A DNA stretch of 64,000 bases from Piper betle (GCA_033002965.1 JAURVB010008432.1:20334-84333), one strand, 5' to 3'; counted from the stretch's first letter, positions 10,001-22,670 are shown. Program-made: numbers and translations. The notes: generated by a model from the sequence alone, not told the origin.

Positions 10001-10486
10001 ATGACTAATCTCAGAATGACCTGGGAGACCACCTAATCATAGAATGAACTGGGAGACAAACTTTTATTCTCAGAAAGACCTGAGAGCCTATAGAACTACA
10101 TTGAGATTGATCCTGACATGGTTATCTAGGCTAATCAAGATTGTTTGATTTCAGCTCACTTAAGGAAGAATAAAAGTATGGTTGGTGGTTCTTTTACGAA
10201 TTCAGGGTAGGAGAATGGATAATAAATTGGACTTCCTCTTATTTTCTTATGTTATACATGTGGCTTTGGGAAACGTTCTAAGACTGCGGGACTATTATTA
10301 TTATGTCTTGACTAACCATAATTTACTTTGAATGAGTCATACTTATGGTTTAAATAGAAATCATGTAACATATAAGTAAAGCCCAGATCGGTTAGGGCTA
10401 GTTGTTACAGGGTTGGTTTGGTTTAATTTTAAATAACGCCTAGCTAGCTAGGCCCACAATATTGTGAAAAATGGCGGGTCGTTACA

Positions 10487-10610
10487 GGTGGTATCATAGA
10501 ACGGTTTCCCACAAGCTCACATTTTATTACTCAAGTACCTTGTTGAAAAGTTCAGTAATTATCTTTTGTTATAATATTTCAGGGACGTTGTATCTCTAAG
10601 TTGGGGAGAT
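10487..10610 (+). other. Array internal segment 1: primer site to polypurine tract, 124 bp
   Basis: Starts GGTGGTATCATAGAAC (primer site with two mismatches), ends TTGGGGAGAT before LTR 2. Equivalent segments are 11824-11947, 13257-13381, 14495-14619, 15955-16078 and 17357-17480. Confidence 0.75.
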
Positions 10611-11823
10611 TGTAAAAACCACGATTTTTATTACAAGACTCGAACCTAAATATTATGAAATAAATATCGATGAACCGATATGGTTGGTTATCAAGTCGAC
10701 CGGTCATGGTTCTACTTAAGGTCACCTAGAAAATACCTATTCATGAATGGATGATGGGGTGTGAGAATTTAATGAAGGGGCTTGTTGAACCTAGGAAATA
10801 CCAATGGATGATGGTGTATGAGAGTTTAATGGAGGGAACGGTTGAAGTGTGTATATATGCAAGAGGAGGGGATCGTTGGAGAGGGGGAAAAAACTTTTTC
10901 CTAGCCGTCAAATTATTCTTGCCTCCTCTCCGTCCCAGGCAACCTCCCAATTTTTGCGTGAGTATTTCATCCCTCATCTTATTTGTTTACATTAGGGTTC
11001 TTGCACGCAATGTTTGTTGGAGACGCCGTGCTAAGTTGCTAGATCCCTAGAGTCTTATACATGGGGTTCTTGTCGACTGCTTGGTATGAACTGCTGCGAG
11101 TATTTGGGGTCAGGTGTTTGTTTCATTGTGGGTGTGCTGCTTTGCTTCATCCTATGATTGGCAAGATTTATTGGGATTCTTTGAATTGCTTAGTTGTTTT
11201 GTTGATGGACATGTCAGAATGGACCTGACAGCTAAAAAATGGATATGTCAGAATGGACATGAGAGCCAATAATGGACATGTCTGAATGGACATGGAGCAA
11301 ATAATGGACATGTCAGAATGGACCAAACAACCAATAATGACTAATTTTAGAATGACCTGGGAGACCACCTAATCTTATAATGAACTGGGAGATAAACTTT
11401 TAATCTCAGAATGACCTGAGAGCCTATAGAACATACATTGAGCTTGATCCTGACATGGTTATGTAGGCTAATCAAGATTGTTTGATTTCAGCTCACTTAA
11501 GGAAGAATAAAAGTATGGTTGGTGGTTCTTTTACGAATTCAGGGTAGGAGAATGGATAATAAATTGGACTTCCTCTTATTTTCTTGTGTTATACATGTGG
11601 CTTTGGGAAACGTTCTAAGACTGCGGGACTATTATTATTATGTCTTGACTAACCATAATTTACTTTGAATGAGTCATACTTATGGTTTTAATAGAAATCA
11701 TGTAACATATAAGTAACGCCCAGACCGGTTAGGGCTGGTCATTACAGGGTTGATTTGGTTTAATTTCAAATAACGCCTAGCCAGCTAGGCCCACAATATT
11801 GTGAAAAATGGCGGGTCGTTACA
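10611..11823 (+). repeat. Array LTR 2 (1213 bp)
   Basis: Starts TGTAAAAACCACG and ends TCGTTACA. Differs from LTR 1 by scattered substitutions and small indels, and the 124-bp segments after LTRs 1 and 2 are almost the same, pointing to a recent duplication of this unit. Confidence 0.85.
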
Positions 11824-11947
11824 GGTGGTATCATAGAACGGTTTCCCACAAGCTCACATTTTATTACTCAAGTACCTTGTTGAAAAGTTCAGTAATTATA
11901 TTTTGTTATAATATTTCAGGGACGTTGTATCTCTAAGTTGGGGAGAT

Positions 11948-13256
11948 TGTAAAAACCACGATTTTTATTACAAGACTCGAACCTAAATATTATGAAATAA
12001 ATATCGATGAACCGATATGGTTGGTTATCAAGTCGACCGGTCATGGTTCTACTTAAGGTCACCTAGAAAATACCTATTCAGGAATGGATGATGGGGTGTG
12101 AGAATTTAATAAAGGGGCTCGTTGAACTTAGGAAATACCAATGGATGATAGGGTATGAGAATTTAATAGAGGGAATGGTTGAAGTGTATATATATGTAGG
12201 AGGAGGGGATCATTGGAGAGGGGGGAAAAAAGCTTTTCCTAGCCGTCAAATTCTTCTTGCCTCCTCTCCGTCCCAGGCGACCTCCCCATTTCTGCGTGAG
12301 TATTTTGTCCCTCATCTTATTTGTTTCCATTAGGATTCTTGCAAGCAAGGTTTGTTAGAGATGCCCTGCTAAGTTGCTAGATCCCTAGAGTCTTATGCAT
12401 GGGGTTCTTGTCGACTGCTTGGTATGAGCTGCTGCAAGTCTTTGGGGTCGGGTGTTTCTTTTGTTGTGGGTGTGCTGCTTTGCTTCATCCTTTGATTTGC
12501 AAGAATTGTTGGGATTCTTTGAATTGCTTAGTTGTTTTGTTGATGGACATGTCAGAATGGACCTGATAGCTAATAATGGACATGTCAGAATGGACCTGAC
12601 AGTCAATAATGAACATGTCAGAAAGGACCTGACAGCAAATAATGGATATGTCAGAATAGACCTGACAGCCAAAAAATGGATATGTCAGAATGGAGCTGAC
12701 AGCCAATAATGGACATGTCAGAATGGACCTGACAGCCAATAATGACTAATCTCTTAATGACCTGGGAGACCACCTAATCTTCAGAATGAACTAGGACACC
12801 ACCTAATCTCATAATGAACTGAGAGACAAACTTTTAATATCAGAATGACCTGAGAGCTTATAGAACTACATTGAGCTTGATTTAGACATGGGTATGTAGG
12901 CTAATCAAGATTTTTTGATTTCAGCTCACCTAAGGAAGAATAAAAGTATGGTTGGTGGTTCTTTTACGAATTCAGGTTAGGAGAATGGATAATAAATTTG
13001 ACTTCCTTTTATTTTCTTGTGTTATACATGTGGCTTTGGGAAACGATCTAAGACTGTGGGACTATTATTATTATGTCTTGACTAACCATAATTTACTTTG
13101 AATGAGTCATACTTATGGTTTTAATAGAAATTATGTAACATATAAGTAACGCCCGGACCGGTTAGGGCTGGTCGTTGCAGGGTTGGTTTGGTTTAATTTC
13201 GAGTAACGCCTAGCCAGCTAGACCCACAATATTGTGAAAAATGGCGGGTCGTTACA
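11948..13256 (+). repeat. Array LTR 3 (1309 bp)
   Basis: Longer than LTRs 1 and 2 because its minisatellite has about six units (12543-12740) and the following 29-30 bp repeat is expanded. Followed by a primer site with TATCAGAGC intact. Confidence 0.85.
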
Positions 13257-13381
13257 GGTGCTATCAGAGCAAGGTTTCCCATAAGCCAACATTTTATGAC
13301 TCAAGCACCTTGTTGAAAAGTCCAGTAATTATCTTTTTGTTATAATATTTCGGGGACGAAATATATCTAAGTTGGGGAGAT

Positions 13382-14494
13382 TGTAAAAACCATGATTTTT
13401 ATTACATCACTCGAACCTAAATATTATGAAATAAATATCGATGAACCGATATGGTTGTTTATCAAGACGACCGGTCATTGTTCGACTTAAGGTCACCTAA
13501 AAAATACATATTAATGAATAGATGATGGGGTGTGAGAATTTAATAAAGGGGCTCATTGAACCTAGGAAAAACCAATGGATGATGGGGTATGAGAATTTAA
13601 TGGAGGGAATGGTTGAAGTGTATATATATGCAGGAGGTGGGGATCGTTGGAGAGGGTGAAAAAACTTTCTCCAAGCCTTCAAATTCTTCTTGCCTCCTCT
13701 CCATCCCAGGCGACCTCCCATTTCTGCGTGAGTATTTTGTCCCTCATCTTGTTTGTTTCCATTAGCAATCTTGCACGCAAGGTTTGTTGGAGACGCCCTT
13801 CTAAGTTGCTAGATCCCTAGAGTCTTATGCATGGGGTTCTCGTCGACTGCTTGGTATAAACTGTTGCGAGTCTTTAGGTTTAGGTGTTTGTTTTGTTGTG
13901 GGTGTGTTGCTTTGCTTCATCCTTCGATTGACAAGAATTGTTGGGATTCTTTGAATTGCTTAGTTCTTTTGTTGATGAACATTTCAGAATGGTCCTGACA
14001 GCTAATAATGGATATGTTTGAATGGACCTGACAGTAAATAATGGACATGACAGAATGAACCTGACAACCAATAATGGATATGTCAAATGGACCTGAAAGC
14101 CAAAAACTATATATGTAAGAATGGAGCTGACAACTAATAATGTACATGTCAGAATGGACCTGATAGCTAATAATGACTAATTTCAGAATGACCTGGGAGA
14201 CCACCTAATCTTAGAATGAACTAGGAGACCACCTAATCACAGAATGAACTGAAAGACAAACTTTTAATCTCAGAATGACCGAGAGCATATAGAATGGGAC
14301 TATTATTATTATGTTTTGACTAACCATAATTTACTTTGAATGAGTCATACTTATGCTTTTTATTGAAATCATGTAACATATAAGTAATGCCTGGACCGGT
14401 TAGGGCTTGTTTTTACAGGGTTAGTTTGGTTTAATTTTGAGTAACGCCTAGCCAACTAGGCCCATAATATTGTGAAAAATGCCAAGTCATTATA
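13382..14494 (+). repeat. Array LTR 4 (1113 bp, internal deletion)
   Basis: Lacks about 265 bp relative to its neighbours: the sequence jumps near 14295 from GAGCATATAGAA to GGGACTATTATTATT, missing the ACTACATTGAGCTTGAT to AAACGATCTAAGACTG part. End degenerated to CATTATA. Confidence 0.8.
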
Positions 14495-14619
14495 GGTGGT
14501 ATCAGAGCACGATTTCCAACAAGCTCACATTTTATGACTCAAGTACCTTGTTGAAAAGTCTAATAATTATCTTTTTGTTATAATAGTTCGGGGACGAAAT
14601 ATCTCTAAGTTGGGGAGAT

Positions 14620-15954
14620 TGAAAAAACCATGATTTTTATTACATCACACGAACCTAAATATTATGAAATAAATATCAATGAACCGATGTGGTTGGTTAT
14701 CAAGACGACCGGTCATGGTTCTACTTAAGGTCACTTAGAAAATACCTATTCATGAATCGATGATGGGGTGTGAGAATTTAATAAAGGGGTTCGTTGAACC
14801 TAGGAAATACCAATGGAAGATGGGGTATAAGAATTCAATAGAGGGAATGGTTGAAGTGTATATATATGGAGGAGGAGGGGATTGCTGGAGAGGGGGAAAA
14901 AACTTTTTCCTTGCCATCAAATTCTTCTTGCCTCCTCTCCGTCCCAGGCGACCTCCCCATTTCTGCTTGAATATTTTGTCCATCATCTTATTTGTTTCCA
15001 TTAGGAATCTTGCATGGAAGGTTTGTTGCAGACGCACTGCTAAGTTGCTAGATCCCTAGAGTCTTATGCATGGTGTTCTCGTTGACTGCTTTGTGTGACC
15101 AGCTGCGAGTCTTTGGGGTCGGGTGTTTGTTTTGTTGTTGGTGTGCTGCTTTGCATCATCCTTCGATTGGCAAGAATTGTTGGGATTCTATGAATTGCTT
15201 AGTTGTTTTGTTGATGGACATGTCATAATGGACCTGATAGCTAATAATGGACATGTCAGAATAGACCTGACAGTTAATAATAGACATCTCAGAATAGACC
15301 TAACAAAAAATAATGGATATGTCAAAAAGGACTTGACAGCCAAAAAATGGATATGTCAGAATGGAGCTAACATCTAATAATGGACATGTCAGAATGGACT
15401 TGACATCAAATAATGACTAATTTCAAAATGACTTGGGAGACCACCTAATCTCAGAATGAACTAGGAGACCACCTAATCTTAGAATGAACTAGGAGACCAC
15501 CTAATCTCAAAATGAACTAAGAGACAAACTTTTTATCTCAGAATGTCCTGAAAGCATATAGAACTACATTGACCTTGATCCCGACATGGGTATCTAGGCT
15601 AATCAATATTGTTTTATTTCAGCTCATCTAAGGAAGAATAAAAGTATGGTTGGTGGTTCTTTTATGAATTCAGGGTAGGAGAATGGATAATAAATTGGAC
15701 TTCCTTTTATTTTCTTGTGTTATACATGCGGCGTTGGGAAACGATCTACGACTTTTGGACTATTATTATTATGTCTTGACTAACCATAATTTACTTTGAA
15801 TGAGTCATACCTATGCTTTTAATTGAAATCATGTAGCATATAAATAACGTCCGGACCGGTTAGGGCAGGTCGTTACAGGGTTAGTTTGGTTTAATTTCGA
15901 GTAACGCCTACCCAGCTATGCCCACAATATTGTGAACAATGGCGGGTCGTTACA
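14620..15954 (+). repeat. Array LTR 5 (1335 bp)
   Basis: Starts TGAAAAAACC (T to A change in the terminus), ends CGTTACA; longest LTR, with about six minisatellite units and three to four copies of the GGAGACCACCTAATCT unit. Confidence 0.85.
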
Positions 15955-16078
15955 GGTGGTATCAGAACACGGTTTCCCACAAGCTCACATTTTATGACTC
16001 AAGTACCTTGTTGAAAAATCCAGTAATTATCTTTTTGTTATAATATTTTGGGGACGAAATATCTCTAAGTTGGGAGAT

Positions 16079-17356
16079 TGTAAAAACTATGAATTTTATT
16101 ACAAAACTCGAACCTAAATATTATGAAATAAATATCGATGAACCGATATGGTTGGTTATCAAGATGACCAGTCATTGTTCTACTTAAGGTCAGCTAGAAA
16201 ATACATATTAATGAATGGATGATGGGGGTGTGAGAATTTAATAAAGGGGCATGTTGAACCTTGGAAATACCAATGGATGATGGGGTATGAGAATTTAATG
16301 GTGGGAATGGTTGAAGTGTATATATATGCAGGAGGAGGGGATCGTTGGAGAGGGGGAAAAAACTTTTTCCTAGCCGTCAAATTCTTCTTGCCTCCTCTCC
16401 ATCCCAGGCGACCTTCCCATTTCTGTATGAGTATTTTGTCCCTCATCTTATTTGTTTCCATTTGGATTCTTGAATGCAAGGTTTGTTGGAGACACCATTC
16501 TAAGTTGCTAGATCCCTAGAGTCTTATGCATGAGGTTCTTGTCGACTGCTTGGTATGAACTGGTGCGAGTCTTTGGGTTCGGGTGTTTGTTTTGTTGTGG
16601 GTGTGCTGCTTTGCTTCATCCTTCGATTGGAAAGACTTGTTGGGATTCTTTGAATTGCTTAGTTGTTTTGTTGATGGACATGTCAGAATGGACGTGACAG
16701 CCAATAAGGACATGCCAGAATGGACCTGATATTTAATAATGGACATGTAAGAATGGACCTGACAGCCAATAATGGATATGTTAGAATGGACCTGACAGCC
16801 AAAAAATGGTTATGTTAGAATTGAGCTGACAGCAAATAATGGACATGTCATAATGGACCTGACAGCTAATAATGACTAACCTCAGAATGACCTGGGAGAC
16901 CACCTAATTTCAGAATGTACCGAGAGACAAACTTTTAATCTCAGAATGAACTGTGAGCCTATAGAACTGCATCGAGCTTGATCTCAACATGGTTATGTAG
17001 GCTAATCAAGATTGTTCGATTTCAGCTCACCTAAGGAAGTATAAAAGTATGGGTGGTGGTTCTTTTTGAATTCAGGGTAGGAGAGTGGATAATAAATTGG
17101 ACTTCCTTTTATTTTCTTGTGTTTTACATGTGGCTTTGGGAAACGATCTATGACAATGAGACTATTATTATTATGTGTTGACTACCCATAATTTACTTTG
17201 AATAAGTCATACTTATGCTTTTAATTGAAATCATGTAATATATAACTAATGCCCGGACCAGTTAGGGCTGGCCTTTACAGGGTTGGTTTGGTTTAATTTC
17301 GAATAACGCCTAGCCAGCTAGGCCCATAATATTGTAAAAAATGGCAGGTCGTTACA
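16079..17356 (+). repeat. Array LTR 6 (1278 bp)
   Basis: Starts TGTAAAAACTATG after a shortened purine tract (TTGGGAGAT), ends CGTTACA. The primer site after it is damaged (AAGTGGAATAAGAGC). Confidence 0.85.
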
Positions 17357-17480
17357 AGTGGAATAAGAGCACGGTTTCCAACAAGCTCACATTTTATGAC
17401 TCAAGTACCTTTTGAAAAGTCCAGTAATTATCTTGTTGTTATAATATTTTGGGGACGAAATATCTCTAAGTTGGGGAGAT

Positions 17481-18786
17481 TGAAAAAACCATGATTTTTA
17501 TTAGAAGACTCGAACCTAAATATATGAAATAAATATCGATGAACCGATATGGTTGGTTATCAAGACGACCGGTCATGGTTCTACTTAAGGTCACCTAGAA
17601 AATACATATTCATGAATGGATGATGGGGTGTAAGAATTTAATAAAGGGGCTCGTTGAACCTTAAAAATACCAGTGGATGATGGGGTATGAGAATTTAATG
17701 GAGGGAATGGTTGAAGTGTATATATATGCAGGAGGAGGGGATCGTTGAAGTGGGGGAAAAAAACTTTTCCTAGCCATCAAATTCTTCTTGCCTCATCTCC
17801 GTCCCAGGCGACCTCCCCATTTCTGCGTGAGTATTTTGTCCTTCATCTTATTTGTTTCCATTAGGATTCTTGCATGCAAGGTTTGTTAGAGACGTCATGC
17901 TAAGTTGCTAGATCTGTAGAGTCTTATGCATGGGGTTCTTGTTGACTGCTTGGTATGAACTGCTGCGAGTCTTTGGGGTCGGGTGTTTGTTTTGTTGTGG
18001 GTGTGCTTCTTTGCTTTATCCTTCGATTGGCAAGAATTGTTTGGATTCTTTGAATTGCTTAGTTGTTTTGTTGATGGGCATGTCAGAATGGACGTGACAG
18101 CTAATAATGGATATGTGAGAATGGGCCTGACAGTAAATAATGGATATGTAAGAATGGACCTGAAAGCTAATAATGAATATGTTAGAATGGACCTGACAGC
18201 CAAAAAATGGATATATTAGAATGGAGCTGACAGCCAATAATGGACATGTTAGAATGGACCTAACATCTAATAATGACTAATCTTAGAATGACCTGGGAGA
18301 CCACTTAATCTCAGAATAAACTGGGAGACCACCTAATTTCAGAATGAACTGGGAGACAAACGTTTAATATCAGAATGATGTGAGAGCATATAGAACTATA
18401 TTGAGCTTGATTCCGACATGGGTATGTAGGCTAATTAAGATTGTTTGATTTCAGCTCACCTAAGGAAGAATAAAAGTATAGTTGGTGGTTCTTTTACGAA
18501 TTCAGGGTAGGAGAATGGATAATAAATTATTCTTCCTTTTATTTTCTTGTGTTCTACATGTGGCTTTGGGAAACGATCTAAGGCTGTGGGACTATTGTCA
18601 TTGTGTCTTGACTAACTATAATTTACTTTGAATGAGTCATACTTATGGTTTTAATAGAAATCATGTAACGTATAAATAACGCCCGGGCCGGTTAAGGCTG
18701 GTCATTACAGGGTTGGTTTGGTTTAATTTCGTATAACGCCTAGCCAGCTAGTCCCACAATATTGTAAAAAATGGCGGGTTGTTACA
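17481..18786 (+). repeat. Array LTR 7 (1306 bp), right end of array
   Basis: Starts TGAAAAAACC like LTR 5, ends TTGTTACA. No primer site follows, so the array ends here in a 3' LTR. Confidence 0.85.
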
Positions 18787-19659
18787 ACATGTATGGTGGA
18801 GCTTTATGGCTACCATACAAGGATTATTGTTTGTTACATATTTCTTAATATATCTATTTTTATTTTGTGTTCGCTTGTGTGATTCTCTTTGTTAGATGAC
18901 AAAGATCAAGTGTAATATTTGTGGTTTACTATTTGGTCATGTATAATAAATCATGTGTTGTATTTTTTGTGCATGATTATATAACTTGATAACTTCTTAT
19001 AATTCGTTACGGTTATTCATGTCGCTTTGTCGATTATGTTTTGAATAAGGCTTTGAGAAGTGGAGAAATTGGTATTATCATGTAGTAGGTTGAAAGCCGT
19101 GAAAGCTGTTCTTAAGTGACAGTAATGATACAATTGCTTTTGACACCTATAGGCCGGTTCTACTCTTTGACATATTGTCAAGAATCTATCATTTTGCATT
19201 GCGGAGTTTTTATGGTTGTCTCAGCAGATTGGCCTTATTAAAATTTTGTTTTATTGCATGATTAAGATTTTACAGTTTTTTCTATAAGTTATGTGGGAAA
19301 AGTGATTTTAATCACTTATTGTACAATTTGTTGAGAATTTAAAATTAACTTCAGCTGTAATAGAGAATTGGATTTTTGTTTTTTTAAGGAGTATTGTATG
19401 CTCTTTTTTTATGTGGAATAGATGCACTTTACATTAGTGTTGTAATTTATATTTCTTTGATGATGGTGGTTTGTCTATTAACTGATAATTACTATTACTT
19501 TGATTTTTGTCCTTGTAATAGGTGTTTTTAATCTTTCTTTCTTTCTTTAGGTCATGGGTGATCATTTGGGGTCAACTTGAAGGATGATTCCTATGTTTGA
19601 AAGATCAATCAAGGGGGTTGCTAATAAAAAACAAGTAGTATATAAATTAATTAATTTTA
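18787..19659. other. No gene recognised
   Basis: AT-rich sequence. The first ~40 bases may be the remainder of the interrupted Myb/SANT-like gene, but the stretch is too short to align with confidence. Otherwise no domain or repeat boundary was seen. Confidence 0.4.
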
Positions 19660-19667
19660 TTTGAGAT

Positions 19668-20009
19668 TAGGGATGGGTTCTGATATCCCATATCTCTTAT
19701 TTATATTCAAAATTTTCAAATATATAATTTATCCAAAAATATTTGGATTGGATATGGATTTGTCGTGATCTAACTTGTATTCAATCCGAATAAGTGATAT
19801 TTAAAAAATTATAATTTAAAATATTAAAAAATAATATTTTTTAATCTATCTTTATATTAAAATTTATATTATGTATATTATTTTATTCAATTGGGCCAGA
19901 TACGGATATGATAAATAAAATAGATACAATTTTCCGATTCATGTTTAGGTTTTTGGATTTGGGTCGAATATAGTAATATCCTATCCACATTCAACCCAAC
20001 CCATCCCTA
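19668..20009. mobile_element. hAT-like MITE, 342 bp
   Basis: Terminal inverted repeats TAGGGATGGGTT / AACCCATCCCTA (12 of 12), flanked by 8-mers TTTGAGAT (19660-19667) and TATGAGAT (20010-20017), seven of eight identical. Eight-base target duplication plus a TAGGGATG-type terminus fits hAT. AT-rich interior, no coding capacity. Confidence 0.75.
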
Positions 20010-20017
20010 TATGAGAT

Positions 20018-22382
20018 ATAGCAATGATTCCACAGATTCAATTATAATTGTTCTTCAAAAAATCAATTATAAAAAAATTATTCATAATTAGCTTTACTCT
20101 TCTCTAACAATTCCCCATATGATTTTTAATATCTACTCTCATAAGGGGTATCAGAAATAAATGGTCAGATTTTGTAAGAGAGTGACGGGTACCTGGCACT
20201 CAATAACTGATTCTTAAATTACAATTTTAATTATAAAAATTAATATCTCATTGACTTTTAAAACTAATATTTATTAGTAAAATTATTAAATATCTCATTT
20301 GTATTTATAAAATAGTTTATTTACTTAGTTTCACTTCTTAGAACATTTATTATTATTATTATTATTATTCATTATTATTATATAGTTTGAATATTTTTTT
20401 ATTTAAGAATATAATTTAAATAGTTAAATAAGTACCCATTTAATAAATGGTCGGGTTTTAGTTTTATTTACGCGGTAAATAGCTGGCTATGGAATTGCAA
20501 ATAAAAAATAATATGGTAAATGTTTGAGCTTTAGTTTAAGTGATGGTTTTACTTTGGGCAATACCTGACAAAGCTCCGACAGGCACCCCTAAATTCTTTG
20601 ACGCAAGCACGTGCACTACATCTATGCCTAGTAATTATAACTCTAGAAAACCTAAAGACCCTCAAACTAAACACTATTAAATTGAAGTAACAATAAAAAA
20701 CGGATATGGTTCCAACTACTTGTCATCGTCTTCAAAATAATTAAACAACACCTCCTTGTAGGTTATTGTTCTTGATGCACCGATCGCTTACCACATTTCT
20801 TCTAGTTATGATTCTTGGGCAGGGTTCCTCCTTGCTGATCCAGTCTTGAAAAGATAATTAGACACCCATTATAATTGAAAACAACGTAATCCATCCTCCT
20901 ATACCTGTTTATGCTAATCACAAGATAAAACATCCTTTCGTAAAACTGACGTGGTAATGTATTCTCGAAACCACATCTTTAACACTGTCCTCTTTAGCTG
21001 TAAACCTCGTCCTGCTCCTTCGCATAGAGTAAAGAGTTTTTCTACCTCTAAAATGATCATGCCATGACAGGATAGTAATTGGAGAAACGCCTTGCATTAT
21101 TAATAGTAGTGATGGGCCTAATTATTGGAAAATAATTGAGGTCATTACAGAAGGTATTACGAAACCATGATAATAATAGAGAATAATTGCAAAGGATAGA
21201 GCACAGGGAGATGGTCGACATAATTCGATGTGATGGCATGACCATCAGGGCATTACTGCGAAAACATACTTTGCTCCACACCCAATAAAATTTTGTGGAG
21301 AAATATTTTTGGCAACTTTTTCCACACAGATTGATGCGATGTATTCCAGCAGTCAACTTAAATATTGGTAATGAGATAAACAATACAGTGATAGAAATCT
21401 TGGATCTAGCTCAGCAGGATACGTTACTAAATCATACTGCATCAGTTAAAGCGTTGCACCTCTTGTGCGGCCCTTTGGTTAACCAAGTATTAATCAATAA
21501 GGGACTTCCTTACAGGTTGTCCTTGCGATTATTAGTTATAAGAACCGTGGAGAAAAAATATTATATTATATTAATTTTCTTCCCCATCTCCTGTTCCTCA
21601 CCTAAAATTGTGTAGAAACTTTACGCCATCCTACTTCACTTAACAATTTTATAGCCTATTTTAAGTTCATTGAACCATGGAGAACACAAATTTTTTGTAG
21701 CACATTGTGCCATATTAACCAGCCACGTACAGCCTATGTTAGAGATAGAAATGATAAGATGATATAGATGCTGATTTTAGAGATAAACTCAAATTAAATA
21801 AAGGTATAGACTATAATAATTTACATTATTATTTCTTTATTTTTATTGTATTTTTATTCACTGAAAGTTCTATTTATATCTTGGATCATTTTATTATATC
21901 AATTTCTATTCACTTTTTGTTAATAGTGTTTGTGAATTAAGAGTATTTTATAAGATAAAGGGTGTATGAGTAATTATGTTTTTGTTTCAAAGGGGTGTAA
22001 ACTATCGATTCTTATCTATATTGTCAATGGGGAAATTTTGAAAAATTTTGTAGTTAACAAGTAGCATGATCAGCTTAAGGTTGCTCAATGTGATTAGCAT
22101 GCCCTTTATCAATAAACTAAGTACAAATTGATAGGTCAAGACCTTACTTCAACTATAATTAATCAAAGTTGAACGTCTATAATTATACCCCCACCAATAT
22201 ATTGGTGCTACTATATTGAATCTTCCTCTCCTACCTCGCAAGTAATAGATGTGAAAACTAAATTTTTGGAGATTCACCATTCCTATCATTTCAAAAAATT
22301 TAGTCCTCAGAAATTTTTCTCTTTACCTCATGAGTCTAACTATTTTTCTATAAAGCTCACTACCCAACATGGTCTTAGGTTG
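20018..22382. other. Intergenic, no supported gene
   Basis: Contains a (TAT)n microsatellite at about 20347-20381. Two overlapping open frames of about 106-108 codons on opposite strands (21057-21383 minus; 21295-21615 plus) have no recognisable motif and no homologue elsewhere in the window. Confidence 0.4.
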
Positions 22383-22387
22383 ACTTT

Positions 22388-22505
22388 TATTAACGTGGGT
22401 CCATGGGCTCCTATCCAAAATAACTATCTACTCTGGAAGACTTAGAAACCCATATATATAAAATATGTCACTCTTCTCTCGTAGAGATGTGAAACTATTC
22501 TAACA
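22388..22505 (-). repeat. TRIM 3' LTR
   Basis: 118 bp, diverged from its partner partly by an AT-rich expansion (CATATATATAAAATATG). Confidence 0.7.
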
Positions 22506-22670
22506 TTCCCTCACGCGTGCAAGCCCATTGGACTTTCCATGAGGACCTACGTTCACGCCTCTTTTGTGGACATTTATAAACATGATTGAAATTCTCTACA
22601 CATGCCTCTTTTAAACTTTAATACGAACATGACAAACACACTAGGAGAATGTGCCCACAATTAGTGGGTT

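Larger units (their letters stand above)
9275..10486 (+). repeat. Array LTR 1 (1212 bp)
   Basis: First base of the expected TG is G. Contains a candidate TATA box (GTGTATATATATGC, 9511-9524), a CT-rich leader (CCTCCTCTCCGTCCCAGG) and about four 33-bp minisatellite units at 9866-10000. Confidence 0.85.
9275..18786 (+). mobile_element. Tandem array of 7 LTRs and 6 minimal internal segments
   Basis: The 9.5-kb array alternates LTR (1113-1335 bp, TG(T)AAAAACC ... GTTACA) with a 124-125 bp internal segment. Each internal segment begins with a tRNA-Met-type primer site (best copies TGGTATCAGAGC) and ends with a polypurine tract (TTGGGGAGAT) directly before the next LTR. Near its end each carries ATTTCGGGGACGAAAT, a phrase I know from the 3' end of chromovirus interiors, so the unit looks like a large internal deletion derivative of such an element. 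No protein is encoded; open frames on both strands follow the 33-bp minisatellite or the CT-rich leader. Flanking 5-mers (ACGTA at 9270-9274; ATGTA at 18789-18793, offset by two bases) do not give a clean target duplication. Unequal recombination between LTRs is the simplest origin. Confidence 0.85.

Noticed and set aside
9415..18237. About twenty recurring open frames of 60-100 codons on both strands
   Set aside because: They repeat with the LTR unit and follow the minisatellite or the CT-rich leader; no start or frame is kept across all units.
9275..18786. CRISPR-like spacing of repeats
   Set aside because: The 33-bp units abut without unique spacers, and the context is plant LTR sequence.
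9275..18786. Classical centromeric or subtelomeric satellite
   Set aside because: Each period contains a primer site, polypurine tract and LTR ends in the order of an LTR element, and the array is flanked by single-copy-like gene remnants.
9270..18793. ACGTA/ATGTA as the target duplication of the LTR array
   Set aside because: One mismatch and a two-base offset after the LTR end; too weak to claim.
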